Part shown: positions 44,404 through 53,417 of the stretch, piece after piece | Layout: each line of letters begins with the position of its first letter | Numbering within the stretch: position 1 is the first letter of the stretch | NCBI RefSeq assembly: GCF_024609765.1 | Contig: NZ_JANFDG010000012.1 | Location: 62,001 to 126,000, forward strand | Direction: 5' to 3' | DNA length: 64,000 nucleotides | Source: Shinella pollutisoli | GTDB taxonomy: Bacteria; Pseudomonadota; Alphaproteobacteria; Rhizobiales; Rhizobiaceae | The notes under the pieces: generated by a model | What the model saw: the letters and a program-made list of their open reading frames with translations, nothing else | What the model was told of the DNA's origin: nothing | Database searches by the model: none | Program-made: the position numbers and the translations under genes

Positions 44404-45573
44404 TCAGCCGGCCCGCAAGATCCGGCGGCGGGCCGCCAGGCCGAGCACGGCACCCAGCGTGCAGAAGACGAGGAAGACCCAGCCCGAGACGGCGCCGGCC
44501 TGGATGCCGGACAGCAGGACGCCGACGGTGCAGCCGAGGCCCGTCATCGCTCCCCATCCCATCAGCACGCCGCCGGCAAAGCGCGCGGCCAGGCCGGATA
44601 GGCCCGGCCACGACGGCCTGAAGCGCCCCGCCGCCAGGGCGGCGGCGAAGCTCGCCAGCACCATCCCGGCAACGAAGAGACCGTTGGGCGATAGCAGCGC
44701 CGCCTTCACCGCGCTGACGCAGCCGCGAACCGTGTCCAGCCCGACGAGGGTCTCCGGAACGAGGCCCAGCGACAATCCTCCCGTGCGCACGAGGCTGCCC
44801 AGCTCCGCCGTCACGCCGAGAGGCGCCACGCGCAGATAGGCGAAGGCACCGATCGCGGCGACCAGCAGCCCCGTCACGACCGGGGGCCAGCGCCGGACGA
44901 AGATCGCCTCGTACGGCGAAGCGGCGTGCGGCTCGCTCTTCGGCGCCGGCCGGGCGCTGCGGAGAACCAGCCATGCTATCGATCCGAGGACAAGCAGGCC
45001 GGCGAGCGTGGCGCCGGCATAGCCGGCGATGCCGGGAAGCCAGATCGGCGGGTCGTCGAACACCGTCAGGGTGTAGAGCCTGTTCCAGGTCGAAAAGCCG
45101 ATCAGGAAGCCCGCGGCGGCGCCGAGGAGGGCGGCGATCGAGCCGAAGGCGCCCTCCCCCAGCCGGTAGAGATGCGCCGAGAGGCAGGAGCCGGAGACGG
45201 CCATGCCGAGGCCGAAGGTGAAGGCGGCGGCCGCGAGCACCGGCCCGACGGGACCGACATGGGCGTTGGGCGGCAGGCGGTCCGGCTGCGGCACCGGCAC
45301 CCAGGCCCCGAGCACGGCCTGGTAGAGGACGATCCCGGCGGCGAGCGCCACCAGGACGGCGATCACGCCCGACGCATCCCGCTCCTCGACGAAGTCGCGC
45401 AGGTTGCACAGGAAGCAGAACCGGCCCCGTTGCAGGACGATGCCGAACGCAGCGCCGGCGACGAGCGAGAAGGAGAGAGCCCGCCCGCCGGCATCCTGCG
45501 CCAGCCAGATGCTCCAGGCGAGGACGAGGACGAGCACCGACAGGCAAAGAAGGCGGGCAGCGATGGGAGACAT
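44404..45573 (-). CDS. YeeE/YedE family thiosulfate transporter (TsuA-like)
   Basis: A 389-residue polytopic membrane protein with about nine or more helices. The cysteine-containing motifs of thiosulfate transporters are visible: RGRFCFLCNL near 50, VSGSCLSAHL near 127 and GLGCTVGVLL near 345. Cysteines of this type relay thiosulfate through the channel in characterised YeeE. The neighbour upstream is an exported rhodanese, which fits thiosulfate use. A terminator-like hairpin separates the two genes. Confidence 0.88.
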   Translation of the reverse strand: MSPIAARLLCLSVLVLVLAWSIWLAQDAGGRALSFSLVAGAAFGIVLQRGRFCFLCNLRDFVEERDASGVIAVLVALAAGIVLYQAVLGAWVPVPQPDRLPPNAHVGPVGPVLAAAAFTFGLGMAVSGSCLSAHLYRLGEGAFGSIAALLGAAAGFLIGFSTWNRLYTLTVFDDPPIWLPGIAGYAGATLAGLLVLGSIAWLVLRSARPAPKSEPHAASPYEAIFVRRWPPVVTGLLVAAIGAFAYLRVAPLGVTAELGSLVRTGGLSLGLVPETLVGLDTVRGCVSAVKAALLSPNGLFVAGMVLASFAAALAAGRFRPSWPGLSGLAARFAGGVLMGWGAMTGLGCTVGVLLSGIQAGAVSGWVFLVFCTLGAVLGLAARRRILRAG

Positions 45574-45600
45574 GGCGATCCGGCGGCTCGAAATGAAAAT

Positions 45601-45630
45601 GCGGGCGGACCTGGGAGGTCGTCCGCCCGC
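45601..45630 (-). terminator. hairpin between rhodanese and yeeE-like genes
   Basis: GCGGGCGGAC, ten-base loop, GTCCGCCCGC, followed on the minus strand by ATTTTCATTT. It looks like an intrinsic terminator or attenuator. The yeeE-like start is 27 bases further on, so its expression would need readthrough. Confidence 0.65.
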
Positions 45631-45675
45631 GTCGGCATCCCGCGCGGCGCGAGCGCCGCGCCTCGGGAATCGCCG

Positions 45676-46605
45676 TTATTTCCCGGTCCAGATCGTGCCG
45701 GCGATGTTGTTCACCGGCACGCCGACGGCGTTGCCGTATTCGGTCCAGGAACCGTCGTAGTTGCGCACGTCGTAGCCGAGGATCTTCTTCAGCGCGAACC
45801 AGGTATGGCTCGATCGCTCGCCGATGCGGCAATAGGTGATGACGGGCGTCGAGCCGTCGACGCCCTTCTCCGCATAGATCGCCCTGATCTCGTCGGCGGA
45901 TTTGAAGGTGCCGTCCTCGTTGACGATCCTGCCCCACGGAACGTTGACGGCCCCCGGGATGTGGCCTGCGCGCACCGACAGTTCCTTCACGCCCTCAGGC
46001 GCGAAGATCTTGCCCTCGTATTCGTCGGCCGAGCGGATATCGACGAGCTTGATGTCGTGCTTGCCCTCCGCGACCGCGACGACGTCGACGAAGCGCGCGC
46101 GCACGGAATTGTCGCGCTCGGCGAGCGTCAGGGTGGAATCGGCATGGTCCGGAACCGCGGTGTCGAGCGGCAGGCCCTGCGCTTCCCAGAGCTTGCGCCC
46201 GCCGTCGAGCAGCCTGACCTGGCTGCCGAGGCCGTAGACCTCGAACACCCATGCGCCCCAGGCGGCGAACCAGTTGTTGTTGTCGCCGTAGAGGACGATC
46301 GTCGTGTCCTTGTCGACGCCGGCGTCGCGCAGGACCTTCTCGAAGGCCTCGCGGCTGGCGATGTCCCGCTTCTGCGGATCGACGAGATCGGTGTGCCAGT
46401 CGAGATGGGCGGCGCCTGGAATATGGCCGCGCTCGTAGACGCCGGTATCGACGCTGACCTCGAAGACGCGGACCTTCGGGTTCGACAGATTGTCCTGCAG
46501 CCATTTCGCATCGACCAGCGCATCCGACGCCGATGCCTGTCCGGCGAGAAGCGTCATCGCCGAAGCGACGGCCGAAAAAATCTTAATGCCCCGGATTCCC
46601 GTCAT
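45676..46605 (-). CDS. exported thiosulfate sulfurtransferase (tandem rhodanese)
   Basis: A 309-residue protein with a signal peptide (KIFSAVASAMTLLAGQASA) and two rhodanese domains. The N-terminal one lacks the active Cys (DNNNWFAAW). The C-terminal one has the loop CRIGERSSHT near residue 255, matching CRxGxR. It should move sulfane sulfur from thiosulfate to an acceptor in the periplasm. It has a dyad operator (46681-46697) shared with other sulfur genes, and the thiosulfate transporter gene follows. Confidence 0.9.
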   Translation of the reverse strand: MTGIRGIKIFSAVASAMTLLAGQASASDALVDAKWLQDNLSNPKVRVFEVSVDTGVYERGHIPGAAHLDWHTDLVDPQKRDIASREAFEKVLRDAGVDKDTTIVLYGDNNNWFAAWGAWVFEVYGLGSQVRLLDGGRKLWEAQGLPLDTAVPDHADSTLTLAERDNSVRARFVDVVAVAEGKHDIKLVDIRSADEYEGKIFAPEGVKELSVRAGHIPGAVNVPWGRIVNEDGTFKSADEIRAIYAEKGVDGSTPVITYCRIGERSSHTWFALKKILGYDVRNYDGSWTEYGNAVGVPVNNIAGTIWTGK

Positions 46606-46680
46606 GTCATTGCTCCCCTAAGCGCGATATCAGACGGCAGGAGCATCGCTCGCTTCGGAGCCGCCCGGAAGGCAGAGTAT

Positions 46681-46697
46681 TCTATAATTTTTGTAGA
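46681..46697 (-). promoter_or_regulatory. sulfur-unit dyad operator, copy 2 (rhodanese/yeeE)
   Basis: TCTATA-ATTTT-TGTAGA, 76 bases upstream of the rhodanese ATG. Over 26 aligned bases it shares 18 with the copy before the ComA-like operon, including GAATTTA after the dyad. Confidence 0.6.
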
Positions 46698-46747
46698 ATT
46701 TAGACGCGCTTACTCTCCGTCCGGCGACGGCCCGGAGACCGGCCGGC

Positions 46748-47596
46748 TCAGATCATGTATTCCGGCTCGCTGAGCGTCTGGTCCATGGTCACGCCCGGCA
46801 GGGCCGTATGCGGCTTGCCCACGGGCCTCGCCGGAACGCCGACAACGGAGGTATAGGGCGCGACGGGGGTGACGACGACGCTGCCCGCGCCGACCTTGGC
46901 GCCGATGCCGACCTCGATGTTGCCGAGGATCTTCGCGCCCGCGCCGATCAGCACGCCGCGGCGCACCTTCGGGTGGCGGTCGCCGGTCTCCTTGCCCGTT
47001 CCGCCCAGCGTCACGTTCTGGAGGATGGAGACCTCGTCCTCCACGACCGCCGTCTCGCCGATGACGAGGCCGCTGCCGTGATCGAGCATGATGCCGCGAC
47101 CCATCACCGCGGCGGGGTGGATATCGATCGCGAAGGCCTCCGAGATCCGGCTCTGGACGTGGCGGGCGAGGTGGCGGCGCCCCGTCGTCCACAGCCAGTG
47201 GCCGACGCGATAGGCCTGCAGCGCGGAGAACCCCTTGAAGTAGAGGAACGGCGTCAGGACCTCGGTATTACAGGGATCGCGGTCCTTTACGGCCTCGAGA
47301 TCGGCTGCCGCCGCCCCGAGCAGGCCCGGCCTGTCGGTATAGGCGCCGTGGATCAGCGCGAGCAGCTCGTCGCGGTCGACGTCGTGGTCGGAAAGCTTGA
47401 TCGCCAGGCGGTGCGAGAGCGCGTGGCCGAAACTCGCGTGCATCAGCACCGCCGAGTTCATCGCGCGCGCCAGCGCCTGGTCGCGCTGGGCCGCGGCACC
47501 CGCCTCCTGCCGCAGGGTCTCCCAGAGCGCGGCGACGGCACCGCGGGCGGCGTCCTCGACGGGAAGGAAAACGACGTTGTTCTCGTGTCCGGGCAT
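46748..47596 (-). CDS. cysE: serine O-acetyltransferase CysE
   Basis: A 282-residue enzyme. An N-terminal helical domain (about 1-160) is followed by a left-handed beta-helix of hexapeptide repeats (IHPAAVMGRGIMLDHGSGLV, then VTLGGTGKETGDRHPK). It makes O-acetylserine for cysteine synthesis, the acceptor of sulfide. It is the last gene after ssuACB, 49 bases from ssuB, which couples sulfonate sulfur release to cysteine formation. The ATG at 47596 gives the usual CysE N terminus. Confidence 0.92.
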   Translation of the reverse strand: MPGHENNVVFLPVEDAARGAVAALWETLRQEAGAAAQRDQALARAMNSAVLMHASFGHALSHRLAIKLSDHDVDRDELLALIHGAYTDRPGLLGAAAADLEAVKDRDPCNTEVLTPFLYFKGFSALQAYRVGHWLWTTGRRHLARHVQSRISEAFAIDIHPAAVMGRGIMLDHGSGLVIGETAVVEDEVSILQNVTLGGTGKETGDRHPKVRRGVLIGAGAKILGNIEVGIGAKVGAGSVVVTPVAPYTSVVGVPARPVGKPHTALPGVTMDQTLSEPEYMI

Positions 47597-47645
47597 GGTT
47601 CGACCTCGTCGCGAAGCGGATGGCCGCCCCGCGGCCCCGGCGGCT

Positions 47646-48389
47646 CTACACCGCGTCCAGGATCTGCCTCTGGAGATCGACGGCCCGCGGGTCGGCAAGC
47701 TCCTGCCGGGGACGGTCGAGATCGATCTCGATATCGAGGGCGATGGCGCCCTCCCGCAGCACGACGACCCGGTCGGCGAGCGCGACGGCCTCCGCGACGT
47801 CGTGGGTGATCAGCACCGTGGTGAAGCCGCGGCCCGTCCAGATTCGCTCCAGCAGGCGGTGCATCTCGATGCGTGTCAGCGCGTCCAGCGCGCCGAAGGG
47901 CTCGTCGAGCAGCAGGATCTGCGGCTCGCTGACCAGCGCCCGGGCGAGCGCCACGCGCTGGCGCTGGCCGCCGGAGAGCACGCTCGGCCAGTCGCCCTCC
48001 CGGCCTTCCAGTCCGACATCTGCGAGCGTGCCCCTCGCCTTCTCCTGCCAGTTCGGCCCGCGGGCGATGCCGACGTTCTCGACGACGGTCTGCCAGGGCA
48101 CGAGGCGCGCCTCCTGGAACAGCAGGCGCACGGACGGATGCAGGCGCTCGACCTTGCGCCCGCCGATGCCGACGCGGCCGCTGCTCGGCGCGTCGAGCCC
48201 GGCGATGAGGCGCATCAGCGTTGACTTGCCGCCGCCCGACCGGCCGACGACGGCGAGGAACTGGCCCGCCGGGACCTCCAGGTTGAAATTTGCGAGCACG
48301 CTGAGCGCGCCGAAGGCCTTTTCGACCCGGACGAGCGAGATCGGCAGGCCGCCGGCGCTTTCCGGCACGTAGAAATCGGCAAGGCTCAC
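47646..48389 (-). CDS. ssuB: aliphatic sulfonate ABC transporter ATP-binding protein
   Basis: A 247-residue ATPase with Walker A GRSGGGKST, LSGGQRQRVALAR signature, Walker B ILLLDEP and THD H-loop. GTG at 48389 overlaps the stop of the permease gene (GTGA). It is part of the ssuACB-cysE operon. Confidence 0.88.
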   Translation of the reverse strand: MSLADFYVPESAGGLPISLVRVEKAFGALSVLANFNLEVPAGQFLAVVGRSGGGKSTLMRLIAGLDAPSSGRVGIGGRKVERLHPSVRLLFQEARLVPWQTVVENVGIARGPNWQEKARGTLADVGLEGREGDWPSVLSGGQRQRVALARALVSEPQILLLDEPFGALDALTRIEMHRLLERIWTGRGFTTVLITHDVAEAVALADRVVVLREGAIALDIEIDLDRPRQELADPRAVDLQRQILDAV

Positions 48390-49222
48390 GGCTCGCCTCC
48401 CGGCTTCGCCTGATAGGCGGGGTGCCAGACCAGCACGCGCTTCTCGATCAGGCGGGTCGCGACGTCGGCGAGCTTGCCGAGCAGGGCGTAGACGATGATG
48501 CCGAGCAGGACGACGTCGGTCTGCAGGAACTCCCGCGCGTTCATCGTCATGTAGCCGATGCCGCTGGTGGCGGAGATCGTCTCGGCGACGATGAGCGTCA
48601 GCCACATGAAGCCGAGCGCGTAGCGCAGGCCGACGAGGATGGAGGGCAGCGCACCGGGCAGGATGATCCGCCGGATGAGCGCCTTGCGGTCGAGCCCGTA
48701 GACGGAGGCCATCTCGACGAGCTGCGGGTCGATGGTGCGCACGCCGTAGAAGGTGTTGATGTAGATCGGGAAGAAGACGCCGATCGACACGAGGAAGATC
48801 TTCGCCGTCTCGTCGATGCCGAACCACAGGATGACGAGCGGGATGAGCGCCAGATGCGGGATGTTGCGCACCATCTGCAGCGTGCTGTCGAAAAGCGTCT
48901 CGGCCGGACGCCAGAGCCCGTTGACGACGCCCGCGACGAAGCCGAGCCCGCCGCCGATGACAAGGCCGATCAGCGCGCGCTGCGTCGAGGCCAGCGTGTG
49001 GAAGAACAGCGAACCGTCCAGCAGCGACCGCCAGAAGGCGGCGGCGACGGTCGTCGGCGCCGGCATGAGGCGGGCGGTCACGAGGCCGGTGCGGGCGGCG
49101 ATCTCCCAGACGATCAGCAGCGCGACGGGAAGAACCCAGGGCGCGAGCGCGCCGCCCAGGCTCTTCAGGTTGGGTCTGCGGGTCTCGCCGGCAGCATAAC
49201 CGGCCACCGACGTCTCCGCCAT
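48386..49222 (-). CDS. ssuC: aliphatic sulfonate ABC transporter permease
   Basis: A 278-residue inner-membrane permease with about six helices. The EAA loop is in EMASVYGLDRKALIRRIILP (about residues 165-185). The ATG overlaps the stop of ssuA by one base (ATGA context). Taurine-type systems look similar, so the exact sulfonate is not certain. Confidence 0.88.
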   Translation of the reverse strand: MAETSVAGYAAGETRRPNLKSLGGALAPWVLPVALLIVWEIAARTGLVTARLMPAPTTVAAAFWRSLLDGSLFFHTLASTQRALIGLVIGGGLGFVAGVVNGLWRPAETLFDSTLQMVRNIPHLALIPLVILWFGIDETAKIFLVSIGVFFPIYINTFYGVRTIDPQLVEMASVYGLDRKALIRRIILPGALPSILVGLRYALGFMWLTLIVAETISATSGIGYMTMNAREFLQTDVVLLGIIVYALLGKLADVATRLIEKRVLVWHPAYQAKPGGEP

Positions 49223-50175
49223 CAGGCACCGCCCTTGCGCACGACATCGGCGATCGAGATCCTCTCGGGGATCAGGCCGAGGTCGAAGAACGTGTCGGCG
49301 ATCGCCTGCTGCTGCCTGACGACGCTCTCGTCGATCGCCTTGACGCCGTAGGACTGGCGTTCCAGCGCGATGGCGAGCACATCCTCGGGAATGCCGACGG
49401 AGGGCGAAAGCTCGGCCGCCGCCGCGGCGGTATTGGCCTTCGCCCATTCGTCGATCTCGGCGACGGCCTCGATCACCACGTCGACCGCCTCGGGATTGTT
49501 TTCCACGAAGGTCTTCGCGCCGAGATAGAACTGGTGGTTCGGCACGATGCCCTCGCCGTTGCGCAGCTCGCGCGCCTCGATCGCGACTTCCGCGGCCGCC
49601 TGGAAGGGATCCCAGATGACCCAGGCGTCGACCGCGCCCTGCTCGAAGGCGGCGCGCGCATCGGCCGGCGGCAGGAAGGAGGTCTTGATGTCGCTGTATG
49701 CGAGACCGGCCTCCTCCAGGGCCTTCACCAGCAGGAAGTGCACGTTCGAGCCCTTGTTGAGGGCGACCGTCTTGCCCTTGAGGTCCGCCACGGTCCTGAC
49801 GGGGCTGTCCTTCGGCACGAGGATCGCCTCGCCGCGCGCCGCAGGCGGCTCGTGCGCGACGTAGATGAGCGGCGCACCGGCGGCCTGCGCGAAGATCGGC
49901 GGCGTCTCGCCGGTCGTACCGAAATCGACGGCGCCGACATTGAGGGCTTCGAGCAGCTGCGGGCCGGCGGGGAACTCCGTCCACGTCACCGTATAGCCGA
50001 TCTTCTCCAGCTTCTCCTCGAGAAGGCCCTTGCCCTTGAGCAGCACGAGCGTGCCGTACTTCTGGTAGCCGATGCGGACCTCCTTGTCGGCGGCCCATGC
50101 CGGTCCGCCGCCCAGGAACGGCAGGACGAACCCGGCGGCGAGAGCGGTCGAGAAAATGCGGCGCGAAATCGTCAT
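49222..50175 (-). CDS. ssuA: aliphatic sulfonate ABC transporter substrate-binding protein
   Basis: A 317-residue binding protein. A signal peptide (ISRRIFSTALAAGFVLPFLGG...AWA) precedes the mature domain. KEVRIGYQKYGTLVLLKG, GAVDFGTTGETPPIFAQAAG and DAWVIWDPF are SsuA hallmarks. It heads the ssuACB-cysE operon, 28 bases downstream of the third sulfur dyad. Confidence 0.9.
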   Translation of the reverse strand: MTISRRIFSTALAAGFVLPFLGGGPAWAADKEVRIGYQKYGTLVLLKGKGLLEEKLEKIGYTVTWTEFPAGPQLLEALNVGAVDFGTTGETPPIFAQAAGAPLIYVAHEPPAARGEAILVPKDSPVRTVADLKGKTVALNKGSNVHFLLVKALEEAGLAYSDIKTSFLPPADARAAFEQGAVDAWVIWDPFQAAAEVAIEARELRNGEGIVPNHQFYLGAKTFVENNPEAVDVVIEAVAEIDEWAKANTAAAAAELSPSVGIPEDVLAIALERQSYGVKAIDESVVRQQQAIADTFFDLGLIPERISIADVVRKGGA

Positions 50176-50203
50176 GGCGTTCCCCTGCGTTGAAATCCGT
50201 TAG

Positions 50204-50220
50204 ACTATATAATCTATAGA
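50204..50220 (-). promoter_or_regulatory. sulfur-unit dyad operator, copy 3 (ssuACB-cysE)
   Basis: ACTATA-TAATC-TATAGA, overlapping the 12-base perfect palindrome AATCTATAGATT (50211-50222). It shares 19 of 26 aligned bases with the ComA-like operon copy and lies 28 bases upstream of the ssuA ATG. Confidence 0.65.
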
Positions 50221-50405
50221 TTTCACACTATTTCGAGGACACCCATTCCAACCTGTACGGCGCGCGTAGTTTTTTCTCCTATGCAGGAACGCTCATGGCC
50301 GCCGCCGCCCTCGGCCGACGACAGGCAGCGGCGCACCGGACGGCGAAGGATGCCGCCGAGCGGCTGCCGGCCTCTTCTTCGCGCTGACGAGGATACGCGG
50401 CCTCG

Positions 50406-51188
50406 TCACACGGTTGGTATCGTGCCGCCATCCATGACGAATTCCGTGCCCGTCGCCGCGCCGGCGCGAGGGGAGACGACGAAAGCGATCAGATCGGCGA
50501 TTTCGGCGGGCCTGGCGGGCCGGCCGAGCGGGATGCCGCCGAGCGAATCCATGATGATCTTCCTGCCGCCCTCGTAGTCGGTGCCCGCCTGTTCGGCGAG
50601 GCGCCCGGCCATCGCGACCGCCGCCTCGGTCTCCACCCAGCCGGGAGAGACCCGCACCACGCGAACGCCCTTCGGCGCGACCTCCTTCGACAGGCTCTTG
50701 CTGTAGGTCGAAAGGGCGGCCTTCGCCGCGGCGTAGGCGGTCGTGGATTCGGGAAGCGGCAGGCGGCTCTGGATCGAGGTGACATGCACGATCACGCCCG
50801 ACCCTCGCGCGATCATTCCGGGCAAAAGCGCACGGTCGAGGCGGACGGCCGGCATGAGGTTCCAGTTCAGTTCCCTGAACCATTCCGCATCGTCGAGCGC
50901 CGCAAACCCGCCGCCGGGCGCGGACGAACCGCCGACCACATGCACGACGACGTCCACGCCGCCGAGGCGATCGACGACGCCGGCGGCCACGTCGGCGCAG
51001 CCTTCGGCGGTCGCGAGGTCGGCGGCGATGAAGTGGACACCCTCGATCGCACCGGCCGGCACGGTGCGTGCCGTCGTCACCACGCGCGCGCCGGCCTCGC
51101 GCAACGCCCCGACCACGGCCGCGCCGATGCCCTTCGTTCCACCCGTCACCAGGGCACGCGCGCCCTCCAGGCCGAGATCGACGCTCAC
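50406..51188 (-). CDS. SDR family oxidoreductase
   Basis: A 260-residue classical SDR with TGGTKGIG near residue 15, catalytic Ser in [13 protein letters not shown], and a C-terminal MDGGTIPTV end. The start is GTG at 51188, overlapping the stop of the NTF2-like gene (GTGA). The pair is divergent from an HxlR regulator that likely controls it. Substrate unknown. Confidence 0.88.
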   Translation of the reverse strand: MSVDLGLEGARALVTGGTKGIGAAVVGALREAGARVVTTARTVPAGAIEGVHFIAADLATAEGCADVAAGVVDRLGGVDVVVHVVGGSSAPGGGFAALDDAEWFRELNWNLMPAVRLDRALLPGMIARGSGVIVHVTSIQSRLPLPESTTAYAAAKAALSTYSKSLSKEVAPKGVRVVRVSPGWVETEAAVAMAGRLAEQAGTDYEGGRKIIMDSLGGIPLGRPARPAEIADLIAFVVSPRAGAATGTEFVMDGGTIPTV

Positions 51189-51511
51189 GGGGCGATCTCC
51201 AGCTGCGCGATCTTCCCGCCCTCCAGAACGAACGCATAGCGCAGATCGACGGGGCTGCCGGGGAAGTCTCCCGAGACACGGGCCGTCACCACGATCCGGT
51301 CGCCGTCCCCGCCGATCGCGAAGGGGGCCGTGGTATACCGAAATTTCGCGGACGCTTCTGCCTTCCATCGGCGGATGGCGTCGCGGCCCTCATGGGTCCG
51401 GCGCTCATCGACGACGGCGGCGTTCTCGGTGAAGCAGAGGGCGACGGCGTCGCCGTCGTTCTGATCGGCGGCGAAATAGGCCGCGACCGGCTCCGGCAGG
51501 GTGATCGGCAT
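51185..51511 (-). CDS. SnoaL/NTF2-like protein, 108 aa
   Basis: Typical SnoaL-like fold: [21 protein letters not shown] at the N terminus, then [17 protein letters not shown], and beta strands to the end. Such proteins are small isomerases, hydrolases or ligand binders. It is translationally coupled to the SDR, so both probably act on the same small molecule. Confidence 0.85.
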   Translation of the reverse strand: MPITLPEPVAAYFAADQNDGDAVALCFTENAAVVDERRTHEGRDAIRRWKAEASAKFRYTTAPFAIGGDGDRIVVTARVSGDFPGSPVDLRYAFVLEGGKIAQLEIAP

Positions 51512-51565
51512 GACGGTTCTCCGATTTCTGTTGTCTCGGAGTATAAATCGCCTTACCCTGCAAAA

Positions 51566-51961
51566 ATGACAAGAACGGACGAAAAAGTAAGGTACTCACC
51601 GGAAGGTAAGTCATCCCGGAACCATACGCGCGAGACGGCGGCCGAAGGCGTCGAGAACGTGCTGAAGCTGCTCGAAGGCCGGTGGAAGCTGATCATCCTG
51701 TTCCACCTGTTCGGCGGCAACGTCATGCGGTTCTCCGACCTCGAGCGGGCCATCCCGGCCGTGTCGCAGAAGATGCTGATCCAGCAGCTTCGCCAGATGG
51801 AAGGCGACGGCATCGTGCGCCGCATCGTTCACCATCAGGTGCCGCCCAAGGTCGAATACTGCCTGACGGAATGGGGGCAGGCGCTGTGCCCGGCGCTCGA
51901 TGCGCTGCTGTCCTGGGCCGCGCGGCGGGAGGACATGGTTCGCCCCGCCGGTGCGGGCTGA
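51566..51961 (+). CDS. HxlR family transcriptional regulator
   Basis: A 131-residue winged-helix protein with the HxlR core (VLKLLEGRWKLIILFHLFGG, then FSDLERAIPAVSQKMLIQQL). It is divergent from the SDR/NTF2-like pair. TAAGG-containing repeats near 51551-51610 flank the start and could be its operator. The ATG at 51566 lacks a clear ribosome site, so the start is uncertain by up to about 30 residues. Confidence 0.85.
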   Translation: MTRTDEKVRYSPEGKSSRNHTRETAAEGVENVLKLLEGRWKLIILFHLFGGNVMRFSDLERAIPAVSQKMLIQQLRQMEGDGIVRRIVHHQVPPKVEYCLTEWGQALCPALDALLSWAARREDMVRPAGAG

Positions 51962-52013
51962 CGGCGAAGGAGGCCGGTACGGCCGTGACCGCCCGCCGGT
52001 GCCGTCGACGGCA

Positions 52014-52244
52014 TCACAGGATATTGCGGCGCTGCCATGCCTTATAGGGCGCGAGCGCCTGGCCGGGAAACCGCCGCTCGATCTCGCTTTCCACCAGCCG
52101 CATCAGGGCCATCGACTGCGCAGGATCGTCGTCCCGCTCGCTCTTCCTCTCCATCCGCCGCATCGTCTCGAAAACCTCGTCTTCCGTCATCGAGGCGAGA
52201 GCGGTTTCCAACGTCGCGGGATCGACGATCTCGTTTACGGCCAT
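52014..52244 (-). CDS. small hypothetical protein, 76 aa
   Basis: A helical, acidic/basic protein (DPATLETALASMTEDEVFETM near the start, SEIERRFPGQALAPYKAWQRR near the end). GGAGGAGG precedes the ATG. It lies 33 bases downstream of the 60-aa gene on the same strand. No family recognised. Confidence 0.65.
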   Translation of the reverse strand: MAVNEIVDPATLETALASMTEDEVFETMRRMERKSERDDDPAQSMALMRLVESEIERRFPGQALAPYKAWQRRNIL

Positions 52245-52277
52245 GGTGCTGCCTCCTCCCGGCCATGCCGGAGCGGC

Positions 52278-52460
52278 CTAGCGAAACCGCGCCGGCCTCT
52301 TCGTCAGGTTCATCTGGATCTCCAGCCGCGTGGCAAAGCGGCCGACGACGCGAACGAGCTTCCTCACGTCCCGCTCGTCGATTTTCTGCGAACGGCAGAC
52401 CGCGACGACGTCGAACACCTCGAGCGTGGATGAAGATAGTTTCGGATTGGAATGTTGCAT
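52278..52460 (-). CDS. small hypothetical protein, 60 aa
   Basis: Begins MQHSNPKLSSSTLEVFDVVA. No family recognised. GGGGGCAG lies before the ATG at 52460. A relaxed EcfG promoter (GGAAC-N16-AGTT) precedes it. It probably forms a two-gene unit with the 76-aa gene. Confidence 0.55.
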   Translation of the reverse strand: MQHSNPKLSSSTLEVFDVVAVCRSQKIDERDVRKLVRVVGRFATRLEIQMNLTKRPARFR

Positions 52461-52485
52461 GTCTGCCCCCGTGGATCTCGTCAAC

Positions 52486-52510
52486 AACTCGCAATCCGCG
52501 GCAAGGTTCC
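52486..52510 (-). promoter_or_regulatory. possible EcfG promoter for the 52460/52244 genes
   Basis: Minus strand GGAAC (52510-52506), 16 bases, AGTT (52489-52486). One base differs from CGTT. It lies 25 bases from the ATG. Confidence 0.4.
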
Positions 52511-52733
52511 AGCGGACGCGAGCAGGCGCCGCCGTTCGTCCGAAACCGTACAGTGACGTTCGGGACCATAGGCTCCGGCCTGATGGGCGGCGATTTGGGA
52601 CGATTATGCGGTGCAGCGGAACGGGAACCGCTCGTCCGACCGCCATGGCAAGGGAAGCCCAGCCGGAAAAGAAACAAGGCTAAGACGCCGGCTAACCGTT
52701 ATGCAACATGCTGATTTAACGATTTTTGGTGGG

Positions 52734-53417
52734 TCAAGTGGAGGTCTGCGAACGCTGCTCCTCAAGGAGTTGCAGCGCTACGACGCAGGCGTTGCGGACA
52801 TGGAGCGAGGCGATCTGCTGCGCCTCGGCCGCATCCCGCCGCTTTAGCGCCGCGGCCAGCGCATCGATCTCCGACAGGCTTTGCGAAATGCGGTTGGGAT
52901 GCATGAGCGAGGTTGCCCGCAGGATATTGATCCGTGAGAACAGGCTCTGAAGCACTTCCTGGACGAGGTTGTTGCCGCAATGACCGAGCATGATGCTGTA
53001 GAGGTGGCTCTTGGCTTCGAGAACCTTTGCGGTGTCGCCGGCAAGAGCGGTTTGACGCAAGAGCTCTGCGCCACGCGCGAATTCCTCGATCGCGGCGTCG
53101 CTCCCCTTCGTTGCGAATTCATGCGCGGCAAATCCTTCCAGCAGTCCGCGCAGGGCATAGAGATCGCGTGCTTCTTCCAGCGAGATGGTGGCGACGACCG
53201 GACCCTTGTGCGGCACGATCTCGACAAGCTTTTCCGCCTCGAGCTTCCGAAGCGCTTCTCGGAGCGACGTGCGGCTCACGCCCAGTTCCTCGCAGAGTTC
53301 GCGCTCGACCAACCGGGCGCCGGGTGCGTAGCGGCCCGAGGTGATGGCCTGCCTCACGGCGTTTTCGATCTGGCGCCGCAACGTGTCGGGCTGCAGGACG
53401 GCTACTCGTCCGATCAT
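52734..53417 (-). CDS. GntR family regulator with FCD domain
   Basis: A 227-residue protein. An N-terminal GntR winged helix (residues about 12-75, with RELCEELGVSRTSLREALRKL) is followed by an all-helical FCD effector domain. FCD members bind acids or sugar acids, often with a metal held by Asp/His residues; candidate His are in KSHLY, GHCGN and SLHVRN. It is divergent from the 53964 ABC/catabolic operon and is the obvious controller. Confidence 0.9.
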   Translation of the reverse strand: MIGRVAVLQPDTLRRQIENAVRQAITSGRYAPGARLVERELCEELGVSRTSLREALRKLEAEKLVEIVPHKGPVVATISLEEARDLYALRGLLEGFAAHEFATKGSDAAIEEFARGAELLRQTALAGDTAKVLEAKSHLYSIMLGHCGNNLVQEVLQSLFSRINILRATSLMHPNRISQSLSEIDALAAALKRRDAAEAQQIASLHVRNACVVALQLLEEQRSQTST

